Of a stretch of 64,000 nt of DNA, positions 27,754 through 35,421 are shown piece after piece. Below the pieces are notes generated by a model. The model did not search any database, was not told the DNA's origin, and saw only the letters and a list, made by a program, of their open reading frames with translations. Position numbers and translations under genes: made by a program. Every line of letters begins with the position of its first letter. Position 1 is the first letter of the stretch. The DNA comes from Chloroflexota bacterium (GTDB lineage: Bacteria > Chloroflexota > Anaerolineae > Aggregatilineales > Phototrophicaceae): positions 37,944 through 101,943 of the forward strand of contig JAPOWG010000096.1 of assembly GCA_026707745.1 (NCBI GenBank). Direction: 5' to 3'.

Positions 27754-28066
27754 AGTTGATCCTTTTCTCTCTTTACGAACTCAACCCATTATGAAGCATC
27801 CTGTTTTAACGGCCCGGAGATATTTTGCACTCGCGCGCCGATATCAGTAAAGCGGGCGACCTGCTGGCTTATGAGCTCCTCGTCGGAGTCGACGAGGGAT
27901 TGCGCCGAACGGTTAGCCGGTTTCGGGGGCAAGATTAGCAAACGGAGAAAAGACAGCGTTGGGGCAGCTTGCCTTATCGCTAAAAGGTTTCCCCGGTGTA
28001 TGGCGGACAGTTGTCTACTTCTCGATCCGACTCATGAGATGTTTCATTGCCTGTTCTAATCCCCCG
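27754..28066. other. Gap between SGNH paralogues 1 and 2
   Basis: This 313-base gap holds the upstream region of paralogue 1 and, at 27810-27938, a plus-strand remnant of the epimerase 3' end. The last 128 bases (27939-28066) show no gene. Confidence 0.7.
27810..27938 (+). pseudogene. Duplicated 3' fragment of the 25421-26386 epimerase gene
   Basis: This segment repeats the last 43 codons of the upstream epimerase almost base for base, at an offset of about 1,570 bases (compare 26240-26386). It stays in frame to a TAG at 27936-27938: RPGDI, HSRADISKAG, LLAYE, LVG, DEGLRRTV are shared. There is no start or NAD-binding domain, so it is not functional. It lies just past the 3' end of SGNH paralogue 2, as the intact epimerase does for paralogue 1. 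This marks a tandem duplication of an epimerase-tail plus SGNH unit. Confidence 0.88.
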
Positions 28067-29428
28067 CTACGGCGTCTCGACGTGCTCGCATTCGGCAAAG
28101 TCCCCGCTCGCAAAGAAACTTTCCAGGCAGGCGCTCAGCAGCGCGCCGATCTTCTGATGTCCAGCGTTGTTCCAATGAAAATCTGTGTCCGCGGCGTAAT
28201 CGCTCGCGTCAAGTGAATCAATCGGATCGAGGTATGCTATCCGCAGTTCTCGCATCAGTTGAATGGCAGTCTGATAGCGCTCGCTCACATTGTCCAGGTT
28301 ATCCTCGTGGGGAACCAACATCACGAGCAAGGCGGCGCCCTGCTCTGCGGCGGCGGCACGCAACTGGCGCAGGTAGTCGCGGGTAAGATTCGCTTTTCGC
28401 TCAAAGCGCGCATCCTTCAAGATGGCGGCGCCTAATGCATCCATCATGCGCAAAACAAGCGATCCCAAGCGCGTCATTCCGACGATGCGCTTCACCTCGC
28501 TTGCCGGCGGATCCACGTCGTGATGGCGATAATAAAAATCAGACTGGAGATCCAGCTTGATAACATTGCCCCAGACATCAACCCGGTACTGCTTAATCAT
28601 AAGGATACCGTTCGTCTCCAGGTTCACAGCCTCCAGGTAGCTATCGATTGGCGTGACATTGTCGTCGAAATCATTCATGTAAAAGCCAAGTATCGCGATT
28701 TGAGGTCGAAGCAGTGGCGCAAGAGATTCAAAAGATGCCACGGCATGATTGGTCCCAGTACCGCCGATGGCTGTGTTCCAGACGACGCTATCCGGCGACT
28801 TTGCTTCAATGGTTTCGACATAGGACTTGCCGATATCGGCGCTATAACCGGCGGTGAACGAATCCCCCAGCATCAATATCCGCATGCTATCATCCCCGTC
28901 GTCTACGGCGACAAAGTCTCCCGAATCCTGGTATCCCTGGCGATTGACAACGCAGCGGCGTCCAGAGAATACGCCGGCATCGCAAGCCTTAAGCAACTCA
29001 TCGTAAACGTAGCGACAGCCAGCTTCGTCGCAGCGCCACCAAGGTACAGGTTCTATCCAGTGTTGCGGAATCTCTGTCGGGTAATAGGTTCCCAGGCCCG
29101 TGGCAACGAGGACAAACTCGAGGACAACAAGCGTGACAAACGTGATAAGCATTACCGCCGCCCAATGTCTGGCGGTCTTCCGTAAAATCCGCCGCCGCCA
29201 ATCTTCACGACGCATGGCTAACGCGACTAAAGATAAGCTTAACCCGGCAAGCACTAAGATGAGCTGCGGCAGATTGAAACCTGGACTGGTGTAGGGAAAG
29301 AAAAAATCGAGCCCGATGCCGACAATTGCCAACACGATCCCTATCCCAGCCAACAAGCTAAATGCCGCTCGTACAATAGCGGCGCGCCACGAGAATTCAA
29401 CTCGGTCCGCAACTTGATTATTAGCCAT
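28067..29428 (-). CDS. Membrane-anchored SGNH-hydrolase-family protein, paralogue 2
   Basis: This 453 aa protein aligns end to end with paralogue 1: three N-terminal membrane helices, TYYPTEIPQHWIEPVPWWRC, the GDSFTAGYSADIGKSYVETI block, GGTGTNHA, YMNDFDDN and TDFHWNNAGHQKIG. It differs mainly in the cytoplasmic tail and in the helix after the SGNH core (TRDYLRQLRAAAAEQGAAL). Catalytic-type residues are all kept, so it is probably active. The ATG is preceded only by a weak ribosome site. Closeness to paralogue 1 and the adjacent epimerase remnant support a relatively recent local duplication. Confidence 0.78.
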   Translation of the reverse strand: MANNQVADRVEFSWRAAIVRAAFSLLAGIGIVLAIVGIGLDFFFPYTSPGFNLPQLILVLAGLSLSLVALAMRREDWRRRILRKTARHWAAVMLITFVTLVVLEFVLVATGLGTYYPTEIPQHWIEPVPWWRCDEAGCRYVYDELLKACDAGVFSGRRCVVNRQGYQDSGDFVAVDDGDDSMRILMLGDSFTAGYSADIGKSYVETIEAKSPDSVVWNTAIGGTGTNHAVASFESLAPLLRPQIAILGFYMNDFDDNVTPIDSYLEAVNLETNGILMIKQYRVDVWGNVIKLDLQSDFYYRHHDVDPPASEVKRIVGMTRLGSLVLRMMDALGAAILKDARFERKANLTRDYLRQLRAAAAEQGAALLVMLVPHEDNLDNVSERYQTAIQLMRELRIAYLDPIDSLDASDYAADTDFHWNNAGHQKIGALLSACLESFFASGDFAECEHVETP

Positions 29429-29740
29429 GTTTCATAAGCTGCAAGCTGCTGATTTGCCCCTGTTTAATGCCCGTTTTCTGACTTAACACGGCTTATTATC
29501 GTCTGCCTTGCGCTTCACTCCGCACAGTTTACAGCAAAAGTCCCAATATCAAAGGCGGCAGATTCGGGCGCTTAGCGATATCGACAACACATTTGAGCAT
29601 TGAGATAACTGCCGACATACGTCACTTTAAAGGATTGGGCCCATAAGTTACGCTGTTCGAGAACCCCATTGTCGTTTTAGCCACAATCTTGCCAGTTGCG
29701 ACAACATAGCCAAGTCCGAGTCGCTAGATTCCTTCTCAAG
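29429..29740. other. Gap between SGNH paralogues 2 and 3, no gene seen
   Basis: This 312-base stretch has no coding-like frame and no trace of the epimerase tail seen in the previous gap. It should contain the promoter of paralogue 2; no convincing -35/-10 pair could be assigned. Confidence 0.6.
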
Positions 29741-31081
29741 CTAGGGTGAGCCAACATGCTCACAATCTGACAAGTCTCCACCTGTAAAATAGACCTCCAG
29801 GCAGGCGCTCACCATTGCGCCCACCTTCTGATGCCCGGCATTGTTCCAGTGATTGTCCGGGTCTGGCGCATAATCTTCAGCGCCAAGCGCATCTATCGGA
29901 TCTATGTAAGCAATCTCAAGTTCTCGCATCAATCCAATGGCTACTCGGTATCGTTCGCTGTTGCTGTCGACATTCTCGGCTTTTGGAACCAGCACAACGA
30001 GCAGCGCACTACGATGTTCGACAGCGCGGTCACGCAACTTTTGCAGATACTCGCGCGTAATCTCCACTTTGCGGTTGAATCGCGCGTCGTCGAAGAAAAC
30101 TGCACCCAGTGAATCCGACATGCGGAGAACGAGCGTTCCCAAGCGAGTCATTCCAACCAGGCGCTCGAATTCGTTCGCTGGCGGATCAACATCGCGTTTT
30201 CGATAATAGAGATCGGACTGATGATCCAGCTTGATCACGTTACCCCAAAGATCAATCCGGTATTGCCTGAGCCATAGCAAGCCGTTAGTTTCTATGTTTT
30301 TCGCAACAAGATAACTATCTATCGGCGCGGCGTTATCGTCAAAATCGTTCATGACAAAGCCCAGGACTGAAATATGTGGCTTTAGCATTGGCGCATACGT
30401 CTCAAACGAAGCCAAGGCATGATTGGTGCCGGTTGCCGATATTGCTGTGTTCCAAACAAGGCTATCCGGGAAGTTAGTTTCAACGATTTCGACATAGGAT
30501 TTGCCGATATCGGCGCTGTGTCCAGCGGTGAACGAATCCCCCAGCATCAATATGCGCATTCTTGCATCGCCGTCGTCTACAGCAACAAAGTCCTCTGTAT
30601 CGAGGCGCCCTTGTCGATTCACGATACAACCCCTGATTGCATAGTTTCCTTCGTTGCAGAGGTCTGGCAACTTGTCATATACGTAATGGCAGCCGCTGTT
30701 GTCGCAGGTATACCAAGGTACGGGCTCGAGCCATTTTTCCGGAATCTCCGTCGGGTAGTAGGTCCCGATACCCAAGGCAAGGAGCAGGAATTCCAGCATA
30801 ACCAGCGTGATCAAAATGATGAACGATACCTTCAGTATCTCCTTTCTTATCATGAGGAAAACACGGCGCCGTAACTTTCGCCCGCGCATCGCCAATGACG
30901 CCAACGACAAGATCAAACCGCAAACAACCAGCAAGAACTGAGCAATGTTGAAACCTGCGCTCGAGCCGGGAAAAAGGTAATCAAACCCGAAGCCAATCGC
31001 TACGACCAATAAGCCCAAACCAACAAGCAGCAGAGCCGCGACGTTGACACATGTGGATAGTCGTGGCGAATCCTTAGCCAT
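29741..31081 (-). CDS. Membrane-anchored SGNH-hydrolase-family protein, paralogue 3
   Basis: This is the third copy, about 446 aa. It shares the TM triplet, the LGDSFTAGHSADIGKSYVEI block, ISATGTNHA in the oxyanion region (other copies GGTGTN), VMNDFDDN and DNHWNNAGHQKVG. It is the most divergent copy, with a distinct Cys pattern before the GDS motif (NSGCHYVYDKLPDLC) and QGRLDTEDF in place of QGYQDSGDF. ATG at 31081 is preferred because GGA lies 9-11 bases upstream; ATG at 31090 is possible. It is the promoter-proximal member if the three genes share a transcript, though the gaps of over 300 bases suggest separate promoters. Confidence 0.77.
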   Translation of the reverse strand: MAKDSPRLSTCVNVAALLLVGLGLLVVAIGFGFDYLFPGSSAGFNIAQFLLVVCGLILSLASLAMRGRKLRRRVFLMIRKEILKVSFIILITLVMLEFLLLALGIGTYYPTEIPEKWLEPVPWYTCDNSGCHYVYDKLPDLCNEGNYAIRGCIVNRQGRLDTEDFVAVDDGDARMRILMLGDSFTAGHSADIGKSYVEIVETNFPDSLVWNTAISATGTNHALASFETYAPMLKPHISVLGFVMNDFDDNAAPIDSYLVAKNIETNGLLWLRQYRIDLWGNVIKLDHQSDLYYRKRDVDPPANEFERLVGMTRLGTLVLRMSDSLGAVFFDDARFNRKVEITREYLQKLRDRAVEHRSALLVVLVPKAENVDSNSERYRVAIGLMRELEIAYIDPIDALGAEDYAPDPDNHWNNAGHQKVGAMVSACLEVYFTGGDLSDCEHVGSP

Positions 31082-31090
31082 TGAATGCAT

Positions 31091-31862
31091 TCCAAGTCGA
31101 TGTGCGCACGATCACACTGTTGTTCCGATAACTGCGCTTCCAAGTGACCAGGAATCGGGAGAATACAAGCGGTTCAACGCGACTGGCTGCAAAGCTCGGT
31201 CTTGACTTCCAACCAAAGAGTCTGCGTTAGGGAACAAATCAGGCGGTGCCTCTGCGCCCGTGCAATGCGTCGACAATCGAGCTCGCACATAGAGCTAATG
31301 AAATATCATAACAAACAATATGTAGTATACATTACATCAGCGAAAAAGTAAGATTGGGAAGGCAAGTAATCACATGGCTGTAACACTTCAAACAGCTGTG
31401 AACATTGAGTGGTGACTTCAAAAAGCGGATCGGCGACTTCTGTAATCTGATCTGATGTTGGGAAATGTATCTTTTTCGGCTGCAACACTTTCTACAGTTC
31501 TCGCCATGCGATCCTTAACCCAAGATACATTCGATTGAGTAGAGGGCGACTTGATGGACTTTGTTGTAGATCACGATTAGCGACCAAGCCCCGTCACTGT
31601 CGCATAAACGCGAAAGGCCATGCTTGATCATAATGGCTCACTGAACTTCCCCGTGAGGCGGCGGACCGAAGGGGCACAGGCCGGGGATGGGCTAGCGTTT
31701 CCACAGAATCTTGGCGAGTCGCCTCGACCGGCTGGAAGCTGCTTGCCGATCTCTGTTTCTACCGAATTCAATATAGTTGTGGATCCCGCAGCCGCATATT
31801 TGGTAAATGAAATCGACTTCGCTATAATTCCGGCATGATGCTACATCGGCCGGGGGGACGGC
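31091..31862. other. Long gene-free region upstream of rhodanese gene
   Basis: About 770 bases lack a convincing gene. The left two thirds are A/T-rich; only frames of 60-72 codons occur and none resembles a protein. Around 31640-31760 the sequence becomes GC-rich with several C-run/G-run pairings that could fold as RNA, but no known riboswitch or ncRNA could be named. A promoter sits at the right edge. Confidence 0.55.
31800..31828 (+). promoter_or_regulatory. Candidate promoter of rhodanese (and CoxL-like) genes
   Basis: TTGGTA (31800-31805), 17 bases, TATAAT (31823-31828), 34 bases before the start codon at 31863, which is itself preceded by GGGGGGACG. Confidence 0.55.
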
Positions 31863-32195
31863 ATGTATACTGATATCGACAGCGAAGCATACCGGGAACA
31901 GTTCGGCAATCGGGATAGTGCCGAGTACCAGTTGATTGACGTGCGCGAGGAAGAAGAATACGCCGCCGCGCATATCCCCGGCACGATAAATATCCCCTTG
32001 AGCGAGTTTCCCGCGCGGATCGACGAAATCAGCGAGGAGAGCCCGGTTTTCTTGGTTTGCAACACAGGTATTCGCTCGTCGCAGGCGGCGCTCTTCTTGG
32101 CGGGCATGGGTTATGAGGACCTGTACAACATGGAAGACGGCACCAAGGGCTGGATGAAAAAGGGCTATCCTGTCGAAGGTGAAGATCTTGATTGA
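31863..32195 (+). CDS. Single-domain rhodanese-like protein
   Basis: This is a 110 aa one-domain rhodanese (sulfurtransferase) fold. The conserved LIDVREEEEYAAAHIPGTINIP segment region starts near residue 24, and the active-site loop has its catalytic Cys in LVCNTGIRSSQAA. The C-terminal MEDGTKGWMKKGYPV is the standard end of the domain. Sulfur donors are needed for maturing molybdenum hydroxylases, and this gene lies 50 bases upstream of a CoxL-like molybdoenzyme gene, so a maturation link is conceivable but unproven. The ribosome site is strong. Confidence 0.88.
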   Translation: MYTDIDSEAYREQFGNRDSAEYQLIDVREEEEYAAAHIPGTINIPLSEFPARIDEISEESPVFLVCNTGIRSSQAALFLAGMGYEDLYNMEDGTKGWMKKGYPVEGEDLD

Positions 32196-32245
32196 GCGAC
32201 GCCGTGGTCAGTTATTGATCGAACAACAGTAAGGAGATTATTACG

Positions 32246-34540
32246 ATGGTTTTACGCTCGATGGTAGGCGCAAGCGTCAAGCGCAAGGAAGATCCCGGAT
32301 TGATCACCGGTACGGGCAAATATGTAGGCGATCTAAAATTGCCGGGCATGCATCATGTGGCCTTCGTGCGCAGCCCCTACGCCCATGCCAAGATCCTCGG
32401 CATTGACAGCTCGGCTGCGGCCGCGCGTGAAGCTGTGGTGGCAGTCGTGACGGGCGAAGACCTGCGCGATCAATACGAACCCGTGCCGATGGCGGGCGGC
32501 GAGGAAGCGCTTGCCAATTACAGCCATCTAGCCTTGTCGGTCGATCATGTCCGTCATATTGGCGAGGCGGTTGCGGCAGTTATCGCGGTCACGGCCGAAG
32601 TCGCGGAGGATGCAATCGACGACGTCATGGTCGAGTGGGAAGAATTGCCCGCCTCCGCGGATCTACTTGGCGCCTACAGCGGCGAAAACGGACCCATATT
32701 CGAAAGCAGGAGCGACAATATTCCCGATGTTGGAGAGAAGAAAACGGATGGCGTTGATGAAGTCTTCGCCAATGCGCCTCATGTGATTAGCCAGCGCATG
32801 TCCAGCCAGAGAGTGGCGGGCGTACCGATGGAGGTGCGGGCGGTGGCTGCCGCGCCCGATGCCGTTACGGGCGGTATAACGCTGTGGTCGAGCACACAGA
32901 TTCCGCACGGAGTGCGCTCTGCGCTGGCGACAACCTTGCGACTGCCGGAGAATTCAATACGTGTCATAGCACCCAATGTCGGTGGTGGCTTCGGCGTCAA
33001 AAACGCGCTTTATCCCGAAGAGATCGTCGTGGCGAAATTGGCCCAAATCCACAATATGCCGCTCAAATGGGCGGGCACACGCGTGGAACATTTCCTGACC
33101 ACAACACAGGGACGGTCTCAGATAGCCGACGCCTCGGTCGCCTTTGATGACGAGGGAAGAATCCTCGGCCTGCGCTTGCATGTGATCGCCGAGCTCGGTG
33201 TTTACCCGCCCTTCTACGATATCGCGCATTTGACCGGCCTGATGGCGACCGGAAACTATGATATCCAGGAGGTGGATTTCAAAGCGAGCAACGTCTTCAC
33301 CAACACAGTCGGCGTCGCTGCCTACCGCGGCGCGGGACGTCCGGAAGCTATCTACTACGTGGAGCGGATGATCGAACTGGTCGCTGCAAAGTTGGGCATG
33401 GATTCCGCAGATGTCCGGCGGGTGAACTACATCAAGCCGGAGCAATTCCCCTACAAGACGCCAACCGGCTCTACCTACGACACCGGCAATTACGAAGCCA
33501 ATCTGGATACAGCGCTGGAAACCGCCAACTACACTGCCCTGCGCCGGGAACAGGCGCAAAGACAAGACCAGGATTCCGACACGCTCCTGGGCATCGGCAT
33601 GGCAACTTATGTCGAGATGTGCGGTTTCGGTCCCTATGAAAGTGGGCAGGTGCGCGTCGAGCCGAGCGGCACGGTCACGGTATACACGGGCACATCGCCG
33701 CACGGGCAAGGTCTGCAAACGACGTTTGCACAGATCGTCGCGGACGAAATCGGCGCCAACTATGAAGACATCGTCGTGCGACATGGCGACACCGGCTCTC
33801 AGCCGATGGGCGTTGGCACCTTCGGCAGCCGCAGCCTGGCAATCGGCGGTTCTTCAATCTTGCGCGCTTCTGAAAGGGTGCGAGACAAAGCGATTAAGAT
33901 TGCGGCACACGTTTTGGAAGCATCGCCTAGCGATATCGAGTTCGCCGATGGCGAGTATCGCGTTAAAGGTGTACCGAGCCGTAGCTTGAGCCTGACCGAT
34001 ATTGCCAGCCGAGCCTACTCGGACCGCTTGCCGGACGATATCGATACCGGTCTGGAGGCGACCGATTTCTTTCGACCGGCCGATTTCATCTATCCTTTTG
34101 GCACACATATCGCTGTCGTCGAAATCGAACGCGATACCGGTATCATCAGTCTGCGCGAGTTCTATTCGGTTGATGATTGCGGACCGCGCATTAGCCCGTT
34201 GCTAGTGGAAGGGCAGATTCACGGTGGTCTGGCGCAAGGCATTGGCCAAGCCCTGCTGGAAGAGGTTATCTTCGACGAATCCGGGCAGCTCTTGACTGGC
34301 ACAATGATGGATTATGCCATGCCCCGCGCCGACGACTTTCCGCATTTCACCATCAACAAAACGGTGACGGAAACCACGCTGAATCCGCTGGGCGCGAAGG
34401 GCATTGGCGAAGCGGCAACCATTGGTTCGACCCCGGCGGTGGTCAACGCGGTGATGGACGCCCTCGCTCCTTATGGTGTACGCCATCTGGATATGCCACT
34501 GACCTCGCGCAAGGTCTGGGAGGCGATTAACGGAGTCTAA
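32246..34540 (+). CDS. Xanthine dehydrogenase/CO dehydrogenase-family molybdopterin-binding large subunit (form II CoxL-like)
   Basis: This 764 aa protein is the molybdenum-cofactor subunit of a molybdenum hydroxylase. It has the small N-terminal domain (KRKEDPGLITGTGKYVGDL), then the two MoCo-binding domains. The active-site loop reads AYRGAGR (359-365), the form II type, not the AYRCSFR of true aerobic CO dehydrogenase. GGGFGVKN, GTSPHGQGLQT, and the catalytic Glu in GIGEAATIGS (about 722) are present. AAGGAG precedes the ATG. The usual partners, a 2Fe-2S subunit and a FAD subunit, are missing on both sides. The substrate is therefore unknown (aldehyde or N-heterocycle are family options). 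Confidence 0.9.
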   Translation: MVLRSMVGASVKRKEDPGLITGTGKYVGDLKLPGMHHVAFVRSPYAHAKILGIDSSAAAAREAVVAVVTGEDLRDQYEPVPMAGGEEALANYSHLALSVDHVRHIGEAVAAVIAVTAEVAEDAIDDVMVEWEELPASADLLGAYSGENGPIFESRSDNIPDVGEKKTDGVDEVFANAPHVISQRMSSQRVAGVPMEVRAVAAAPDAVTGGITLWSSTQIPHGVRSALATTLRLPENSIRVIAPNVGGGFGVKNALYPEEIVVAKLAQIHNMPLKWAGTRVEHFLTTTQGRSQIADASVAFDDEGRILGLRLHVIAELGVYPPFYDIAHLTGLMATGNYDIQEVDFKASNVFTNTVGVAAYRGAGRPEAIYYVERMIELVAAKLGMDSADVRRVNYIKPEQFPYKTPTGSTYDTGNYEANLDTALETANYTALRREQAQRQDQDSDTLLGIGMATYVEMCGFGPYESGQVRVEPSGTVTVYTGTSPHGQGLQTTFAQIVADEIGANYEDIVVRHGDTGSQPMGVGTFGSRSLAIGGSSILRASERVRDKAIKIAAHVLEASPSDIEFADGEYRVKGVPSRSLSLTDIASRAYSDRLPDDIDTGLEATDFFRPADFIYPFGTHIAVVEIERDTGIISLREFYSVDDCGPRISPLLVEGQIHGGLAQGIGQALLEEVIFDESGQLLTGTMMDYAMPRADDFPHFTINKTVTETTLNPLGAKGIGEAATIGSTPAVVNAVMDALAPYGVRHLDMPLTSRKVWEAINGV

Positions 34541-34631
34541 CAGCGCTTCCCATCCCTAACGCCTCGGCGGCCTATCCTGGACGGGTCAAAATTTCCTGAT
34601 ATATCTTCGGCTTCCGTAAGTCCTTGCAGAT

Positions 34632-35282
34632 ATGACGACCGAAGTTGGCGTCGAAATGCAGTCAACTGTCATAGCCAAAGAGGTACAGGTGTCTTCAACC
34701 TACTCGCTCAACCGCGACCTGCAAGAATTCGCCCAGATGGGTGACAAGCTCCACGAGTACATGCTCGGCGATGCCCTCTATATGCCGGTGAGCGGCGGCT
34801 TCTTCGGCGGGAGCAGCACACCGCAGCTGACCACAGGCGCGTTTCTCTTGCGGCGGCGGCGGCTTTCGCTGCTCCAGGAGTCCTTGGATGCCCCGCAGCG
34901 AGCGCTGCTGGATGCCAGCATGAAACAACATGCTGACATTCAGCAGGAATGGCGACTGCACTATGAAAAGAAGCTGCGGCAAGAAGTAAACGCGCGCTTG
35001 AAGTTGATGGCCGCGTTTTTCCGCGAATGCAGCGAGAGCCCGCGCGACTGCGCCGCGGCCTACCCGGTGGAAGCCATGCGCCGTACCATTGTGCAAGAGA
35101 TCTTGCTGGCGATGGATGAATTCGATTATGACAAAGACGAACTCTTGCCCAAGGTACAGCATTGCGATGCCAGTCTGCGCCTGCATCTAAAAGCGGGGGA
35201 ATTCATCTGGTCGGCAAAATTAGAATCGGTCTATCCCCGCACGGTATTCTGGTGGCTCTTTGCAAGACCGGAAGCTGGCTAG
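34632..35282 (+). CDS. Conserved protein of unknown function (GEFIW/FWWLF C-terminus)
   Basis: This is a 216 aa cytoplasmic-looking protein with no signal peptide. The central part is a long amphipathic, charged helix (QQEWRLHYEKKLRQEVNARL, residues about 100-120). A conserved-looking C-terminus runs KAGEFIW...LESVYPRTVFWWLF. A glycine-rich loop (SGGFFGGSS) lies near residue 55. The family is not recognised. ATG at 34632 has only a weak ribosome site. A frame-shifted scrap of the same C-terminus occurs at 36811-36913 after the first DNCC-repeat gene, showing that this gene's 3' end was carried along in a duplication of its neighbour. Confidence 0.7.
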   Translation: MTTEVGVEMQSTVIAKEVQVSSTYSLNRDLQEFAQMGDKLHEYMLGDALYMPVSGGFFGGSSTPQLTTGAFLLRRRRLSLLQESLDAPQRALLDASMKQHADIQQEWRLHYEKKLRQEVNARLKLMAAFFRECSESPRDCAAAYPVEAMRRTIVQEILLAMDEFDYDKDELLPKVQHCDASLRLHLKAGEFIWSAKLESVYPRTVFWWLFARPEAG

Positions 35283-35335
35283 CAAGAACGACGACCAGAG
35301 CAATCCCGCAGAAACGCCCACGCGCCACGCCATAC

Positions 35336-35364
35336 TTGCCATTTCGTTACCAGTAAGTCATACT
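35336..35364 (+). promoter_or_regulatory. Candidate promoter of DNCC-repeat protein 1
   Basis: TTGCCA (35336-35341), 17 bases, CATACT (35359-35364). The sequence ACTTGCCNTTTC around the -35 is repeated upstream of copy 2 at 36963-36974, consistent with a duplicated control region. Confidence 0.35.
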
Positions 35365-35379
35365 TCCTCAATCACGCTG

Positions 35380-35397
35380 TTGCGCGAAAACGCGCAA
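35380..35397. promoter_or_regulatory. Perfect inverted repeat in leader of DNCC-repeat protein 1
   Basis: TTGCGCG (35380-35386), AAAA, CGCGCAA (35391-35397) form a perfect 7-base inverted repeat 24 bases upstream of the start codon, followed by GTTT. It could be an operator, a leader hairpin, or a weak terminator for the preceding gene. It is not found upstream of the other copies. Confidence 0.45.
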
Positions 35398-35421
35398 GTT
35401 TCGACATATAGGAGACCTTAA

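Noticed and set aside
27871..28059. A 62-codon plus-strand frame over the epimerase remnant
   Set aside because: It reads the remnant in the wrong frame; the true-frame match to the epimerase tail explains the sequence.
31620..31838. A 72-codon frame upstream of the rhodanese gene
   Set aside because: No ribosome site or conserved pattern, and it spans the predicted promoter.
31091..31862. Molybdenum-cofactor or other known riboswitch before the CoxL-like locus
   Set aside because: I could not match any known riboswitch core; hairpins are unspecific and lie upstream of the likely promoter.
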